In this document: positions 1 through 10,706 of the stretch, in pieces
Numbering within the stretch: position 1 is the stretch's first letter
Layout of the letters: every line of letters begins with the position of its first letter
DNA from: Erythrophleum ivorense
Taxonomy: Eukaryota > Streptophyta > Magnoliopsida > Fabales > Fabaceae
NCBI GenBank assembly: GCA_026724425.1
Contig: JAIUCV010000118.1
Coordinates: forward strand, 186,001-250,000
Direction of reading: 5' to 3'
DNA length: 64,000 nt
The notes under the pieces: model-generated
What the model was told of the DNA's origin: nothing
Database searches by the model: none
Seen by the model: only the letters and a program-made list of their open reading frames with translations
Program-made: the position numbers and the translations under genes

Positions 1-1
1 C

Positions 2-511
2 TACTTGAAAAGATTTAATGATGAGCCATAGAAGGTTGAAAAATTTGAAAAAGGCTTGAAACCAGAGATTAAGGACAAGATTGTATCTACACAGATCCAC
101 AATTTTGATGAATTGGTGGAGAAGTGTAAAGTGATGGAGAGGGCTATGATGGAAAGTGAGGCCAAGAGGAAGAAGACCCTGGAGGGTAAGCGTGACCGGG
201 GCATGGAGCCCTTTAGGGGCGAAAGTAAGAAAGGAGCCAATAGTGGGAGTGGCTCTTGGGGTAAGAGACCACCCCCAAGGAATGTCCCTCAAAGAAGAAG
301 TATTGGACCACCAAGAAGTGCAATGAGTGCCCCACCCACTTGTACCAAGTGTGGGAAGAACCATGGGAATGGGCCATGCCTGGTGTGTTATAATTGTGGG
401 AAGCCTGGACACTATGCGCAGACTTGTACAGTGTTACGAAAGTCGACCTCATCTGTTAAACCACCTACCCAAGGAAGGGTGTGCAAAAGGCTAGTAGATC
501 CCCTAGTGTAA
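2..511 (+). pseudogene. gag: Ty3/Gypsy gag fragment, 3' part with zinc knuckle
   Basis: C-terminal part of a retrotransposon capsid/nucleocapsid protein; the N-terminus lies outside the window. Frame 2 runs from the left edge with one stop (TAG at 29-31) and reads through KVEKFEKGLKPEIKDK, a typical Gypsy gag segment. A basic linker follows, then an irregular cysteine motif (CTKCGKNHGNGPC) and a canonical CX2CX4HX4C knuckle (CYNCGKPGHYAQTC) near nt 389-430, expected to bind genomic RNA. The frame stops at 509-511 and then continues into protease. It is decayed and not functional. Motif spacing is of Del/Tekay type. Confidence 0.9.
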
Positions 512-931
512 TCCGAGGTACTTATCCATCATCATGTTGTAGATGTATTGTTTGATTTAGGTGCGACCCACTCATTCATCTCATATGATTGTGTTAAGCG
601 TCTGGGTCTTAAAATTAGCCTGTAGCCATTTGAATTATCTGTGTCCACCCCTACTGGATATTCTATGATTACATCTTATGTATGCTTAAATTGTAATGCA
701 CAATTGGATAGCCGTTGTACTACCCTTGATTTGATTTGCATCCCTTTGTGTGATTTTGATGTAATCATTGGTATAGAATGGCTGTCGGCTAATAATGTGA
801 TACTTGATTGTAACCGTAAGATTATTTCCTTACCTGTAAATATATTCGAAACTTGTCCTGTGACTGAGCTTACCTATGTGTCTACCGCCAAGCCGGGAGG
901 TGCCTTAGGCATGGTTGCCATGGCTTTCTAG
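512..931 (+). pseudogene. Retrotransposon aspartic protease remnant
   Basis: Same frame as the gag upstream, read through the TAA at 509-511. The active-site region reads VDVLFDLGATHSFIS near nt 540-584. Gypsy proteases normally have DSGA, so the residue after the catalytic Asp is Leu here and activity would be doubtful even without the stops. A TAG follows at about 623. The flap/C-terminal motif DVIIGIEWLSANNVILDC is clear at about 758-811. The frame ends at TAG 929-931. Family assignment is secure; function is lost. Confidence 0.88.
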
Positions 932-942
932 TATTCTTTTCA

Positions 943-1242
943 TTGCATGTTGAGGTAGATGATGGGTTGGAGGATATACCTGTGATTAAGGAGTTCCCTG
1001 AGGTTTTCCCTAAAGAGTTTAATGGACTACCTCCAGAGAGAGAGCTAGAATTTTCCATTGATTTGGTACCCGGTATAGGTCTGATTTCTAAGGCCTCGTA
1101 TAGAATGGCACCTACTAAGTTAGTTAAGTTGAAAAGTCAATTAGAAGAGCTACTTGAGAAAGGGTTTATTAGACCAAGTGTGTCTCCATAGGGAGCACCA
1201 GTGTTGTTTGTCAAGAAGAAGGATGGTAGTCTTAGACTTTGG
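943..1242 (+). pseudogene. Truncated reverse transcriptase N-terminus
   Basis: A +1-shifted frame relative to the protease encodes the conserved start of Gypsy RT: IKEFPEVFPKEFNGLPPERE, then EFSIDLVPG, YRMAP, LEELLEKGFIRPSVSP, a TAG where Trp is expected (1189-1191), then GAPVLFVKKKDGSLRL. Homology stops at about 1242, before the catalytic YxDD box, where unrelated LTR-like sequence begins. RNase H and integrase are absent. The frameshift, the stop and the abrupt right end show a deleted or recombined copy. Confidence 0.88.
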
Positions 1243-1245
1243 ATT

Positions 1246-1720
1246 GGATTTTTGTGAAATTAATTGGACATTTTTTAAGTTTGTGACAATAAACTGTATC
1301 AATATCAGGTGGCAGTCGGACCTTTGTGGTTATTTCATTACCAAACATTGTCTAGATGGTATTTTCATGGCTAGGACTTATTTTTAATGTATATTTGACA
1401 TCTAGAGATTTCTAGAATGCTATGGTTTGTGTATTTTGATTTTTCTACATTTAGTTATGATTTTTCAAAGTTACCCTTGAAATTTGTCCTATATAGCCAC
1501 AATAAATGAAGAAAATTTTAGGACTTTTTGACCCTTGATCGATGGTTTATATGAAATTTTGAGATGTTTATGACTCATATGGATGGAAAATAATTATAGA
1601 ATGTTGTTGATGAGTTCATGGGGTCCCAGAGATACAAAATGAAAAATTTATCACAATTTAATTCATTATTTTAATGTATTTTCTTGAGATTTCTTGGATG
1701 AATTGTATAACCTCACTTGT
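1246..1720 (+). repeat. Decayed 3' tail of a family-1 type LTR
   Basis: The order of short blocks matches the last 500 bp of the family-1 LTR at 11660-12120: a segment around TTTTTAATGT with CATCTAGAGATTTCTAGAATG, then TTTAGTTATGATTTTTC, then a stretch ending near TTTTCTTGAGATTTCTTGG. The terminal TTACA and primer-binding site are not seen. It abuts the RT fragment directly, so the junction at about 1242 probably arose by deletion or recombination between two elements. Confidence 0.5.
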
Positions 1721-2430
1721 AAGAAGGGATTCAATGTTAGAAATAATATGGTATTATAGAATGGAAGTGTAATTCTATGACTGAATAGCTAATGCATATG
1801 GTGAATTAGTCGAACAACAAGTATCACATTTTTGTCCTTATCATCCCTTGTTTGTTTGCTTCTTCTTATACCCATTTGCTCAGCCATACAAGACACTAAT
1901 GGTTCCAAGATTGATTCAAGTGTTTATTTAAGTATTATTTCTTGATATATACAGCTAAATGGATGGACTACCACTTGACCAAATGCATATACATATATAC
2001 ATATCTATGTACGTGAAGGTAAGGATGTGTTATGATAAAAAAAGGTCACAAGCTTGTCCTTGAATCATTTCTATGTGCTTCCATATTAAATAAAATGACA
2101 TGCCAATGTCTCATTAAGGCTTCCTATCCTATATCGTCCTCTTTAGTACTAATTAAATCAATTAGCTCCTAATTAACCTTGGTTAGCTCCTTAATGCTTA
2201 TTTGGGGTTGTCCTTTGATGTTTTTCTTTGGTTAATTGGGTTACATTACAATTTAAGGAAAATTTAGAATGTGACACCTTCCTCCTCTGACTATAATGTC
2301 ATCTACTATGAATATGAGGCTCAATTCCATTTGGAGATCTAGTCTAACATGCATAGGATAGATGATTTGACAAAACCTACATATGCATAAGTAAGTACTT
2401 AGAACTGCCTTTAGATTTGAATTTGTACCA
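1721..2430. other. Anonymous AT-rich stretch
   Basis: No coding frame, LTR terminus, primer-binding site or structured RNA could be recognised here. All six frames are stop-rich. Base composition resembles the decayed transposon sequence around it, so it is probably old element DNA, but that is inference. Confidence 0.4.
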
Positions 2431-2434
2431 CAAA

Positions 2435-2640
2435 GAATAATCATCATATAACAAAAAGGCCAAAAGTCCTCAGTACATGCCACAACACACAACCCACTAT
2501 GACCTTGTAAAGGTTAAGGTCTTAGGTATGTGCCACCAAGAATGATCAATACACTATGACCCTAATGAGGTCAAGTCCCTAAGTACATGCCATTACTCAT
2601 GCTAAGACTCTAGTAAGGCTAAAGGCCTCAAGCACATATT
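2435..2640 (+). repeat. Short degenerate tandem repeats (about 70 bp)
   Basis: Three to four diverged units share a core like GGTCAAGTCCCTAAGTACAT followed by GCCA, with ACTATGACC or a variant before it. Visible cores lie at about 2457-2481, 2511-2535, 2565-2590 and 2615-2640. No coding frame crosses the block. Such degenerate short repeats are common inside long Gypsy LTRs; the parent family was not identified. Confidence 0.5.
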
Positions 2641-2685
2641 GCAAACAATATTCAAGGTAAAAATCATTTTAAAAAAATCATCTTT

Positions 2686-3743
2686 TATAATATGCTTTGT
2701 AAAAAAGATATCTTTTAGATATGCATCTTATTAGTACATTCACATTTGTTTGAAAAACATGCCTTTTATTACTTACATCTTTGGTTAAAGAATTTAAAAG
2801 GATTTATCTTCCAAAATATGATTTATACCTCTAACAAAGCAATTTTAAATATATCTTTTTCAATGTTATGAAGATTTATATAAAGATTAGTAGCATAAAA
2901 GGCTTATAATTTGGATAAGCAGGTAGAAAGTCATATAAAGAGCTTGAGTAGTTTGAGCCCATAAGTTTGAATGCATAGATTGCATAGTACAATAGCTTTT
3001 GCTTGATAGGTAAAGAGTAACACCACCTTTATTTACCTACTATCATTTGGGAATGATCTTAGTGAGGATAAACTAAATGATTGTTATTGCTTATGGTACC
3101 AACCATCGAGACTTAGTTCCTTCTAAGAAAAGAAAACATTGTATGAATATGACCACTATGTTAGGAGGAACTAAACCTATGATAGCTAATAACATCAACT
3201 CGGCTTATCCTTAGTAAAATAGACCATGATTATTAAAAGGATTATGCTTTGCAAAAAAAAAAAAAGGTATCTTTTAGATATGTATCTTATTGGTATATTT
3301 ACATACGTTTGAAAAACATGTCTTTTATTACTTACATCCTTGGCTAAAGAATTTACAAAGGCTTATCTTTCAAAATATGATTCACACCTTCTATAAATCA
3401 ATTTTAAATATATTTTTTCAATCCAATGAAGATCTATATAAACATTAGTAGCATAAAAAGGCTACTGATTAGTAAAAGCTAGTAGACAGAAATCCAAAGA
3501 GCTTGAGTCTTTTAAACATATAAGCTCAAATGAACAAACTGCCTAGCACAATGACTTTTGCTTAATGGCTTTTTCACAAATAGTGAGTAGTTGGTGAAAA
3601 GCCACAACCTTCAATTGCCTCCTATCATTTAGAAATGATCGCAGTGAGGATAAACTAAACAATTATTACCACTTATGGAATTAGCCATTGGAACTTAGTT
3701 CTGAAGCTGATAACATTAGCTCAACTCATCCTTAATACCTTTC
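2686..3743 (+). repeat. Diverged direct tandem duplication, unit about 550 bp
   Basis: Two head-to-tail copies are visible, about 2686-3238 and 3239-3743. Matching landmarks in the same order are: ATGCTTTGTAAAAAA / ATGCTTTGCAAAAAA; ATCTTTTAGATATGCATCTT / ATCTTTTAGATATGTATCTT; CTTTTATTACTTACATC; TTTTAAATATAT; AAGAGCTTGAGT; CTATCATTTGGGAATGATC / CTATCATTTAGAAATGATC; and GTGAGGATAAACTAAA. A poly-A run marks the start of unit 2. The copies are clearly diverged, so the duplication is old. No coding potential is seen. Confidence 0.8.
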
Positions 3744-3914
3744 ATCCATAGAAAAACTTATTTAGTTGTTACAAAGATTCACCTTAGCCCCTTCGATAGC
3801 AAGGATTAGAAAATCCAAAGATGCTCCATGTGTCGCAAGAGACACAAAATGGCCTTTAGGAAAGGACTAGAAACCTTTATATAGATCAGTTTTGTAATTT
3901 TTGAGCTTAATCTT

Positions 3915-4870
3915 TTTGCTTTTACTTGGGGACAATCAAAAGCTTAAGTTTTAGGGTGTGATAAATATAATTATATCTATTTTTTTATATCTATTATTAG
4001 GACTTATGATAGGTTTTTAGTAGTTTTTCTAGTGATTTTAATATATTGTCTATTATTTTGTGTAAATAATTAATAAATTAGGAATTTTAATTAATTTTTA
4101 GTAACTAAATACAATTAAGGATGTATTTATTTGCATAAGAAATATGCTAGTTGCAAATCAATATTTAAAGAAAACAAAAAGTTAAACCGTTGACCAAAGA
4201 GGTTCCACAGCCGTAAATGATGGATTTTTCACAGCTATGATACAAAGAATTCAAAAACCGTAGAAAGATAGTTGCATAGATGTGATAGAAGGATTTTGCA
4301 TATCTATGGTAAGGCACCTTTGGATCACTAATAGTCAACGACTTACGTAGCTACATAAGCCCAATTGTAATACATAGAAAAATTATAATTGACAATAGTA
4401 GACACCTTTTGTCTCTCCTATGCCTATGAATAGACCTTATGACATTGAAAATGCAAAGAGGCATTTGAGATTTACTAAAATTTTGTAGGAGGCCCTTCTC
4501 AATATTGTAGACTGTCCTTGAAATAAATGAAATACTAAGACCTTAGTTATGTTGCATATTTGTAGTTTCTTATGATTTTCTCTTTCTTTTTCCTTTTTAT
4601 TTTCTAATTGTCTATTTCATTTTATTGTATTAATATAGAATTAGAAAATTGTACTAATGTATGAATGGCTATGATGATATACTTTATAATTTTATTATAT
4701 ATGGAGTACGTATTTGCACTTAACGTCTTTGTTGTTATTATTTCTTAGATTAATTTTTGTTACTTAATTTCATTTGGTTAGGAGTGATTAGTTAGTGATG
4801 TTAATATTAATTATGGAATAATACTGCAATTGAGTTCATATGTTATTAGATTTGTAAATTCAGATGTTGT
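3915..4870 (+). mobile_element. Probable Tat/Athila-type Gypsy 3' end and LTR
   Basis: The segment ACTTGGGGACAATCAAAAGC followed by TTAAGTTTTAGGGTG resembles the 3' internal end plus polypurine region of Tat/Athila-lineage plant elements. TGATAAATATAATTATATCT at 3959 resembles their LTR start. Further in, GTAGGAGGCCCTTCTC and AAATAAATGAAATACTAAGACC (about 4486-4540) match the layout of such LTRs. The right end is cut by the reverse family-3 fragment. The lineage call rests on remembered motifs and is moderate. Confidence 0.5.
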
Positions 4871-6579
4871 AAATTCATACATCAGATTCTAGAACGTATA
4901 AGGCCTAGGTCCCTAACAGGTACATCATAAGTTATCAAATACAAAACTCCTACACTTGGCAATATGATTATATGATGATGCTATACAAATGAATAACAAA
5001 ATTAGCATCTATCCTAAGTTAGGTCAATCCAAGTGCAGCTTCCCCACACAGGGTTTCAACTTATGGATGCTCATCCACTTGCTTACCCTTATCCTTACTT
5101 GAGGATCCTTCATCTAAAATAGTTAGCTCATGAAATGGGGTGAGATGCAAATCTCAGTAACTAAATGCAAGTTCCACTCATATATTCTAATTTAATTAAC
5201 ATATAAGCATGAATTAAAATGAGTATCAAAATTATGTCAATCATATTAGCAAATGAAATGATTAAGCAACTCTGATTACTGTCCCATACTAATAACTACA
5301 TTTCCACATGCTAATGGCCAATAACAGTGGGAGAGGCCCATCCATGGTACCCACTCTCCAATGAGCACAACCAGGGCTCAGTGCATCTGGGGCCTGATCA
5401 TAACCCGGTGTTTGATCAAAGCACATTCACGGGTGGTAGTCGCACCACAGCTCCACCATGACTCATAAGGTCCAAACACAATACAATAGATAGCCAATCA
5501 ATTCATTTAGCATTTCAAATCATTCATATGCAATAAATATAAAATTAAAGTAGATATATGCATAGAATTACATAATTCCTTATTATCTCACTTGTGGACA
5601 ATTTTTTGGAGAACTGACAATAATGCTATGTCAGCTGATGAACACAAAAATCAAACCATTACTAATCCTATTCATCAATTATGACAACAACCCAGTAGTC
5701 AAAGAATTAATCCATTGATAATTACCTAAGGCACACTTACCCAACCACCAAGAGACTCAAATTTTGGATTTTGCCTTCCCTTGACTAGAAATTTCAAAAT
5801 ATCACCCTACATTATGGATATTTTTGCATAGAAATGGAACCCATATCATAAGTCAGCTAATGGAGTCTCTAACTAGTAGAGAAAGTATCAAAATGAAGAG
5901 TTTATATTTACCTAACAACATCCCTAGCCTCAACCTACGAAATTTTACCATGAAAACACCAAATAACAAGTTTCAGATTTTGGGTATGGGTGAAATACTT
6001 TAAACAAAACATTAATCAACTCAAATTGAAGAGAAAGAAGAGAGGATTAAGTTATATAACAATTACCTTGGCTAATTTTGAGCCTAGAAGTGAGAAATGA
6101 TGAAAATGTGTCAAGAACCCTAATCCCTCTCTAAGACCTCTGAATTTTGCTTTGCTTTTTGTGTTTTTTCTGCAGAATGGGGAGGAGGCTGAGTGTATTT
6201 AAGGTTTTGTTGGGTTTAAGTTAGGTCCTAGATGGGTAATGGGTTGACCCAAAAACCCAAATCTACATGGGTTTAGATTTCATGCTTGGTGGGCCATATT
6301 TCATGAGTTAGGCTGCAGAAATTTGATTGGGTTAGGCTAAGTCCCAAGAGTCAATCCAAATTTGGGTTTGCATAATGTGTGTTGGGCCAATTATAAAGGC
6401 TCAAGTAAATTAGGTCTTAGGCCTCTATCTCATTAAATCAAACTGGGTCATTACTAGGTGATCTTTCTTGACCCAAGTTTCATAATAAGAAGTTGTGTCT
6501 ATGCATAAAATCATTAGGCCTCCATTAATCCTTACCTATGGATTACTAAAATTAATTTGGGCCTATATAAAGTTTCTAA
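4870..6579 (-). repeat. LTR family 3 fragment, reverse orientation
   Basis: Reverse-complement match to about 20810-22370 of the intact solo LTR at 20663-23454, with landmarks in order (GCTCAGTGCATCTGG, CACCACAGCTC, the hairpin at 5141-5156, CACCAAATAACAAG). Both LTR ends are missing. The left side abuts the Tat/Athila-like LTR and the right side is cut at the LTR start at 6580. The conserved hairpin reads TGAGAT-GCAA-ATCTCA. Confidence 0.85.
5141..5156 (-). other. LTR hairpin with 3' splice-site-like context
   Basis: TGAGATGCAAATCTCA is a 6-bp perfect stem with a 4-nt loop. Read on the minus strand, the hairpin is followed by CACCCC and, about 30 nt on, by CTAACTATTTTAG, a branch-point plus acceptor-like motif. 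It corresponds to 22054-22069 in the solo copy. The loop differs between the two copies while the stem is kept. Confidence 0.65.
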
Positions 6580-7065
6580 TGTAACATCCAATTATCTAAA
6601 AATGAGAGAAAACATGAGAAACGTAACGTACGGTTTCTCTACAAACGAACAAAACTCACCGAATATAAAAGGAAGTCCCCCAAAATGATGTAGTTAAGGT
6701 CTTAAAAAATTTGGGAAGTATTCTAGACTCCTAAAAATGAAAATCCCAACCTCAGATGGAAAGAAAAATAGAACTAGAATAAAGAAACAATTTCTTACGA
6801 AAAACTTACAAAACGTAATGGCATTTTCATAATTTTGAGAAAATTTTGGAATTCATACAGGAGGGCTTTCTAAATGAAAATTTTAAGTTCTCCAAGGTTC
6901 TCAGGGGCCCTAAAAACTATGGGAAGCCCCAGGATAGTTAAATCCGCTTCGGTGGATGTTTTCCAACGTCGGTGCACCTGAACTTTGACAGATTTATTCA
7001 AGAACTTATTCAAGAAGCCATGCCTAGAAATGAGATGAGATGAGTTTATTAAATATTGTGTTACA
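6580..7065 (+). repeat. Chimeric, deleted 5' LTR
   Basis: Starts TGTAACATCC and ends GTGTTACA but is only 486 bp, against about 3.3-3.7 kb for relatives. The first ~425 bp resemble the solo LTR on the minus strand at 42287-46000. The last ~60 bp resemble the end of the LTR at 29528-32784. The join lies near 7000-7020, where TATTC-AAGAA occurs twice, as expected for microhomology-mediated deletion or recombination. Confidence 0.75.
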
Positions 7066-8507
7066 CTTATTGGTATTAGAGTAAAGTTCCAGGTCTTCTA
7101 GGATTGTATATGGCTTGATGAAGCAATGTTACAAGTATGTATGAACTTGTTTTGGGCATTTTGGGTGTGTAAATGTGGCATATGACTATGTTCATGTTGA
7201 ATAAGTTGTTATAATGGTCTTTGAGTATGTAGTGAACATTAGGAGAGGTAGTCCTTTAGGGTTGAGCTAGTAAGACTAGAATAAAGCAGATTGATCCTAT
7301 GGCTATAGCTCTATAGGGTATGGTAGCTCATTGGGATCTGTGGCAACCTGTGTGTATTTGTAGCAAGATATTATTATCATGTAGCTGTAAGAGAGGCTTG
7401 CTCAGAAGGACCATAAGAGGCCTAATCCTCCCTGATTGTCACCTTTGACCATTATAAGATATTTTGCTTAAGGCAGAGATAGGCAGTGATACAGCACAAT
7501 ATGAGATGAAATTGCTATTGCCCAAGAATCAGTTAAAATGGAAAGAAAAGGGAGTTATCCCTCAGTCATGACACCCAAATGTCTAGATGAATTAGAAAGT
7601 TTAGAAAGTTATTCCTCAAGCCAGAGGCCAGAACCTATAAGCAATACTCCACCGAGCCTGACAGCTTAGATGTACCAGTTGGTTACATATGAATAATGCA
7701 AGGGGCAGAACTTTTTAGCCTTAATGAGAGGCTAAACACAAAGGCAATTAAGGCTCGAATCATGTAGCCAAACCAAAGTACTAGTGATGATGGAGTGTAT
7801 TGCCATATGGAAGGCCTTGTTGGTCATATTCAGATTAATGAGAAATGACTTGTTAAGGGGTCAGATAGAGCATAGAGTAAGACCCTAATGTGAGCGAGAT
7901 AAAAGAGATTAATAACCCACTAGCAGATGCCAAAAATAATTAAGCTATAAATGAGTAATGGGCCTAATACATGGGTTTAACAAGAGATTAGCCCAACTTA
8001 TGAATGAAACTGAGCATGCTTAAAATTGAGGAATACCTAGAGTTAATAAACTAGACACGATAGTAGTAAGGTTGTTAAGATCTGCCTACAAGGTGTTGAC
8101 TCTAACTTAGAATGCTATTCTATGTGGAAATGAATGATAGACTCTCACCATGAACTCCATATATGCAAAGCATGCTATAAGTATATGTGTAAAGGAAGGG
8201 TACATTTGTGTAGAAGAACAAGTGTCATACCCTCACTTATTATATATTATTAGTCACTATTAAAAGATCTTGTACTCACTAGCAGGACAACCCTATTGAC
8301 AAGGTCTCAAAATTTACATTGCAAAATGCAAGACCTTGTCGACAAGATCCTAAATCTTGGTGATAGGATGTCCTCGTAGCCATTGAATTGATACGATTTA
8401 GTGTTAATAGCATCAAGAATGTAGTGAGTTTATGAGAAGGGTATACCTTAGGGATAATATCCTAGAGTAAAAAGGGGACGTAATGAGATAGAGGACCACT
8501 AAGTTAG
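7066..8507 (+). other. Non-coding internal region, piece 1
   Basis: Colinear with the 5' internal part of the element at 8508-20452 (landmarks include AGCTCATTGGGATCTGTGGCA, GGCCTAATCCTCCCTG, and GCCTTGTTGGTCATATTCAG, the last also near 13110, 34500 reversed and 50030). All frames are stop-dense and no gag motif is visible. A CTTGTCGACAAG palindrome sits at 8335-8346. The piece ends in GTTAG (8503-8507), the target duplication of the nested element. Confidence 0.8.
7071..7082 (+). other. Primer-binding site, tRNA-iMet type, mutated
   Basis: TGGTATTAGAGT lies 5 nt after the LTR end. It is complementary to the 3' end of plant initiator tRNA-Met except for two changes from TGGTATCAGAGC. It would prime minus-strand synthesis. 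Confidence 0.85.
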
Positions 8508-8634
8508 TGTAATATCTGATTCTTTGAAAATGAGAGATTACGTTATGTAACCATTAGAATGTATGTTGAGCATGAAGTATGGCAGCGGACCAAGTTAATT
8601 TATAGGCTAAAATAAGATTTTGTCACTGAGGTCA

Positions 8635-8693
8635 AAGATCTTGTCGACAAGATCTTGAAGTCTGTAGTGCAATTTCCAAGACATTGTCGACAA
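8635..8693 (+). promoter_or_regulatory. Palindrome cluster, core TTGTCGACAA
   Basis: A perfect 22-bp palindrome occupies 8635-8656, centred on the TCGA at 8644-8647. A second TTGTCGACAA lies at 8684-8693. Both are upstream of the TATA box, that is, in probable U3. Further half-related segments (CTAGCAAGTACAAGG) follow. The role is unknown; a dimeric protein-binding site is one possibility. Confidence 0.85.
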
Positions 8694-9065
8694 GGTTCTC
8701 ACTAGCAAGTACAAGGTTTTGTGTTAAAACTTGTGTGGTCTAGAATTAAGTATGGAGGGCTTTTTAAACCAAAGTTTTGAGTTCTTCGAGGTTCTTAGAG
8801 GCCGTAAAAACTATGGGAAGCTCCGGGACAGTTAAATCCCCTCCGGTGGATGTTTTCTAACATGAGTGTGCCCGAATTTTGACGGGTCTATTCGGAAAGG
8901 TTTTAGCTTTGATTTGAGTGATTCAAAATCCATTTTTCTTAATTGAGAACCTAAATTTTATAATGGAAAAGAAGGTTCTCAAAAAGGAGCTAAAACGAAG
9001 GAGAAACAAAAATGCAAAGTATGAAGGGCGCAAGTGGAATTTTTGAAAAGTCACTTTTCCCTACC

Positions 9066-9194
9066 TATATATATGCGGTGCCTCACATTTGCCCTCATTT
9101 AACTTTAGAAAATTTAGCCCCAAACCAGAAGCAAAACCTTAAGGGAGAGGCGACCAAGAGAGGAAGAAGAAGGAGGAAGAAATCCAAGCTTAAG
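9066..9194 (+). promoter_or_regulatory. Candidate LTR promoter, leader and splice donor
   Basis: TATATATA at 9066-9073 is followed after about 60-120 nt by a purine-rich GAA/GGAAGAAG leader (9137-9183) and AAG/GTATGC (exon end 9194). The same order recurs in the 3' LTR (17339-17467) and, reversed, in the solo LTR near 45407-45280. Transcription start is predicted near 9095-9105 from the TATA position alone. Confidence 0.6.
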
Positions 9195-10379
9195 GTATGC
9201 TTTCATGATGTTTTTCCTTGCTTTTCTTCATCTCCACCACCTCTCCTTCATTCTCCTTTCTTTCCTTGGATTAAAATGATGTCTAGAAATCTGATTCAAG
9301 GGAGATATTCAAGGGAAAGTTCGGATTTGAAGAGAGGAGCTTGGAGAAATCAAGATTCAAGCCAAACTAAGCAAGGAAACAAGGTAAAAATGCATCCTAT
9401 GGTTGATACCCTCCATGGCCCTTCTTCTCCATTTCGCCTCACATGTGTTCTGCCCTAGGGAGATAAATTTCAAGCCCAACCAAGCATGATTCTTAGGTAT
9501 TTAATAGAGACATATAAGAATATGCAAATAAAACCAAGAAAGAGGCATTAGAAGTCAAGATACAAAATCTAGGGTTTTAAGTGCACCTTCCAATTTCTGA
9601 AATTGTATGATGATTCCTAGGTCTATGTAAGAGTTTAAATGAGTTCTTGAGATATCTTAGATGCTCCCCATAAGCTTCTTCCTTCAAGCAAACCAAGAGA
9701 ACTCCAAGAAGCCCAAAGGAAGCCTATGTCTCAGCCTAGACTTATTTGTATAGCTAGGGAGAGTTTTAAATATTTCTAAGGTCATTCTTGAGTCATATTT
9801 GATGAATGAAAATGAGGGGAGGCCTTGGAAAAAATTTAAAACTCATAGAAAGTGATTTGGTGCCTTAGGTTCCATATTATGACCTAAAGAAGCAACATGA
9901 TGTTAGGTTCTTTGTTTTAATTGTGTGATGACTCCAAGAGGCTTAAAAGGAGTCAAGAATCATATTTGAGAGGAAAGAATGGAGCCTAGAAATTGTTTGA
10001 GGAGTGTTTCTTCATTAGGTGCATTTATGGATCATAATGGAGCCTATAGAGCAATCTAGTATCTAAACAAGTTGTATGACCTTAGAGTTTGTTTCATAAA
10101 CCTAATTGGCTCCCATAAATTGTATCTAGGCCAAGAGAAACCATCTCCATCAAATTGTGGATGTGTGGCCGAAAGAGGAGGCTTGAAAACTAAGGAAAAA
10201 GTGTGTGCTTGTATACAAGGTAGCTCTCTCCACCTTCTCTCATGCATGAATGTATGTCTAGCTTATTTTGGAATGTGTGTATATGTATTTTCAAACTTTG
10301 GAAAGTATGCTAGCATGCCTTTACATGTCATGATCCTTGATGCCATGTTATGTTTTAAATGAATCCATGATGTTTGTAT

Positions 10380-10575
10380 GAGTTTGCTTGAGTGAGGAGA
10401 GGCCAAGAACTCTTCCCTTGGGTGAGGATGAGCCAAAAACCCTCGAGCTTGGTTGAGACAAAGCAAAGTGGGCTCCCAAGAGTATGGTTGAGTCCAAAAT
10501 GCTTATGAATGGGTGAGGCAAGTCTAAAATCCATGAGGAGAAGTGTGAGGCCATTCCAAATACTTGGTGAGCTCT
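10380..10575 (+). repeat. Degenerate short tandem repeats in LTR
   Basis: Roughly 30-35-bp units share a core of the form GAGxCAAAGCCAAGAACCCTT, such as GAGAGGCCAAGAACTCTTCC and GATGAGCCAAAAACCCTCGA. The block recurs in every family-1 LTR (18650-18840, 43900-44060 reversed, 50520-50710, 61660-61800, 31440-31620) and in a related form in family 4 (37040-37210). The lack of stops on the complementary strand creates misleading antisense reading frames. Confidence 0.75.
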
Positions 10576-10706
10576 TGAATGATTTGTATGAGTTGTTCAC
10601 ATGCTAAGTTTGCTTTAAAATGTCCATAGCTTTTATTTCCTCCATGCATGCATTTGTAAAGCTTGCTTTGCACATATTATGTGTGATTGAATGGAAGTTG
10701 AGCTAT

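Noticed and set aside
9012..9458. 148-codon open frame conserved in both LTRs of the LARD (also 17285-17731), with an Arg/Lys-rich stretch
   Set aside because: The two LTRs were identical at insertion, so conservation is not independent. The frame starts upstream of the TATA box, crosses the donor-like site, and is not kept open in the solo copy at 42287-46000. The basic stretch is simply the purine-rich leader translated.
10348..10600. Antisense open frames of 65-98 codons repeated at 18457-18929, 43906-44178, 50424-50710 and 61648-61836
   Set aside because: They lie opposite the degenerate GAG-CAAAGCCAAGAACCC repeats, which lack stop complements. They recur because the LTR recurs, and no protein family is recognised.
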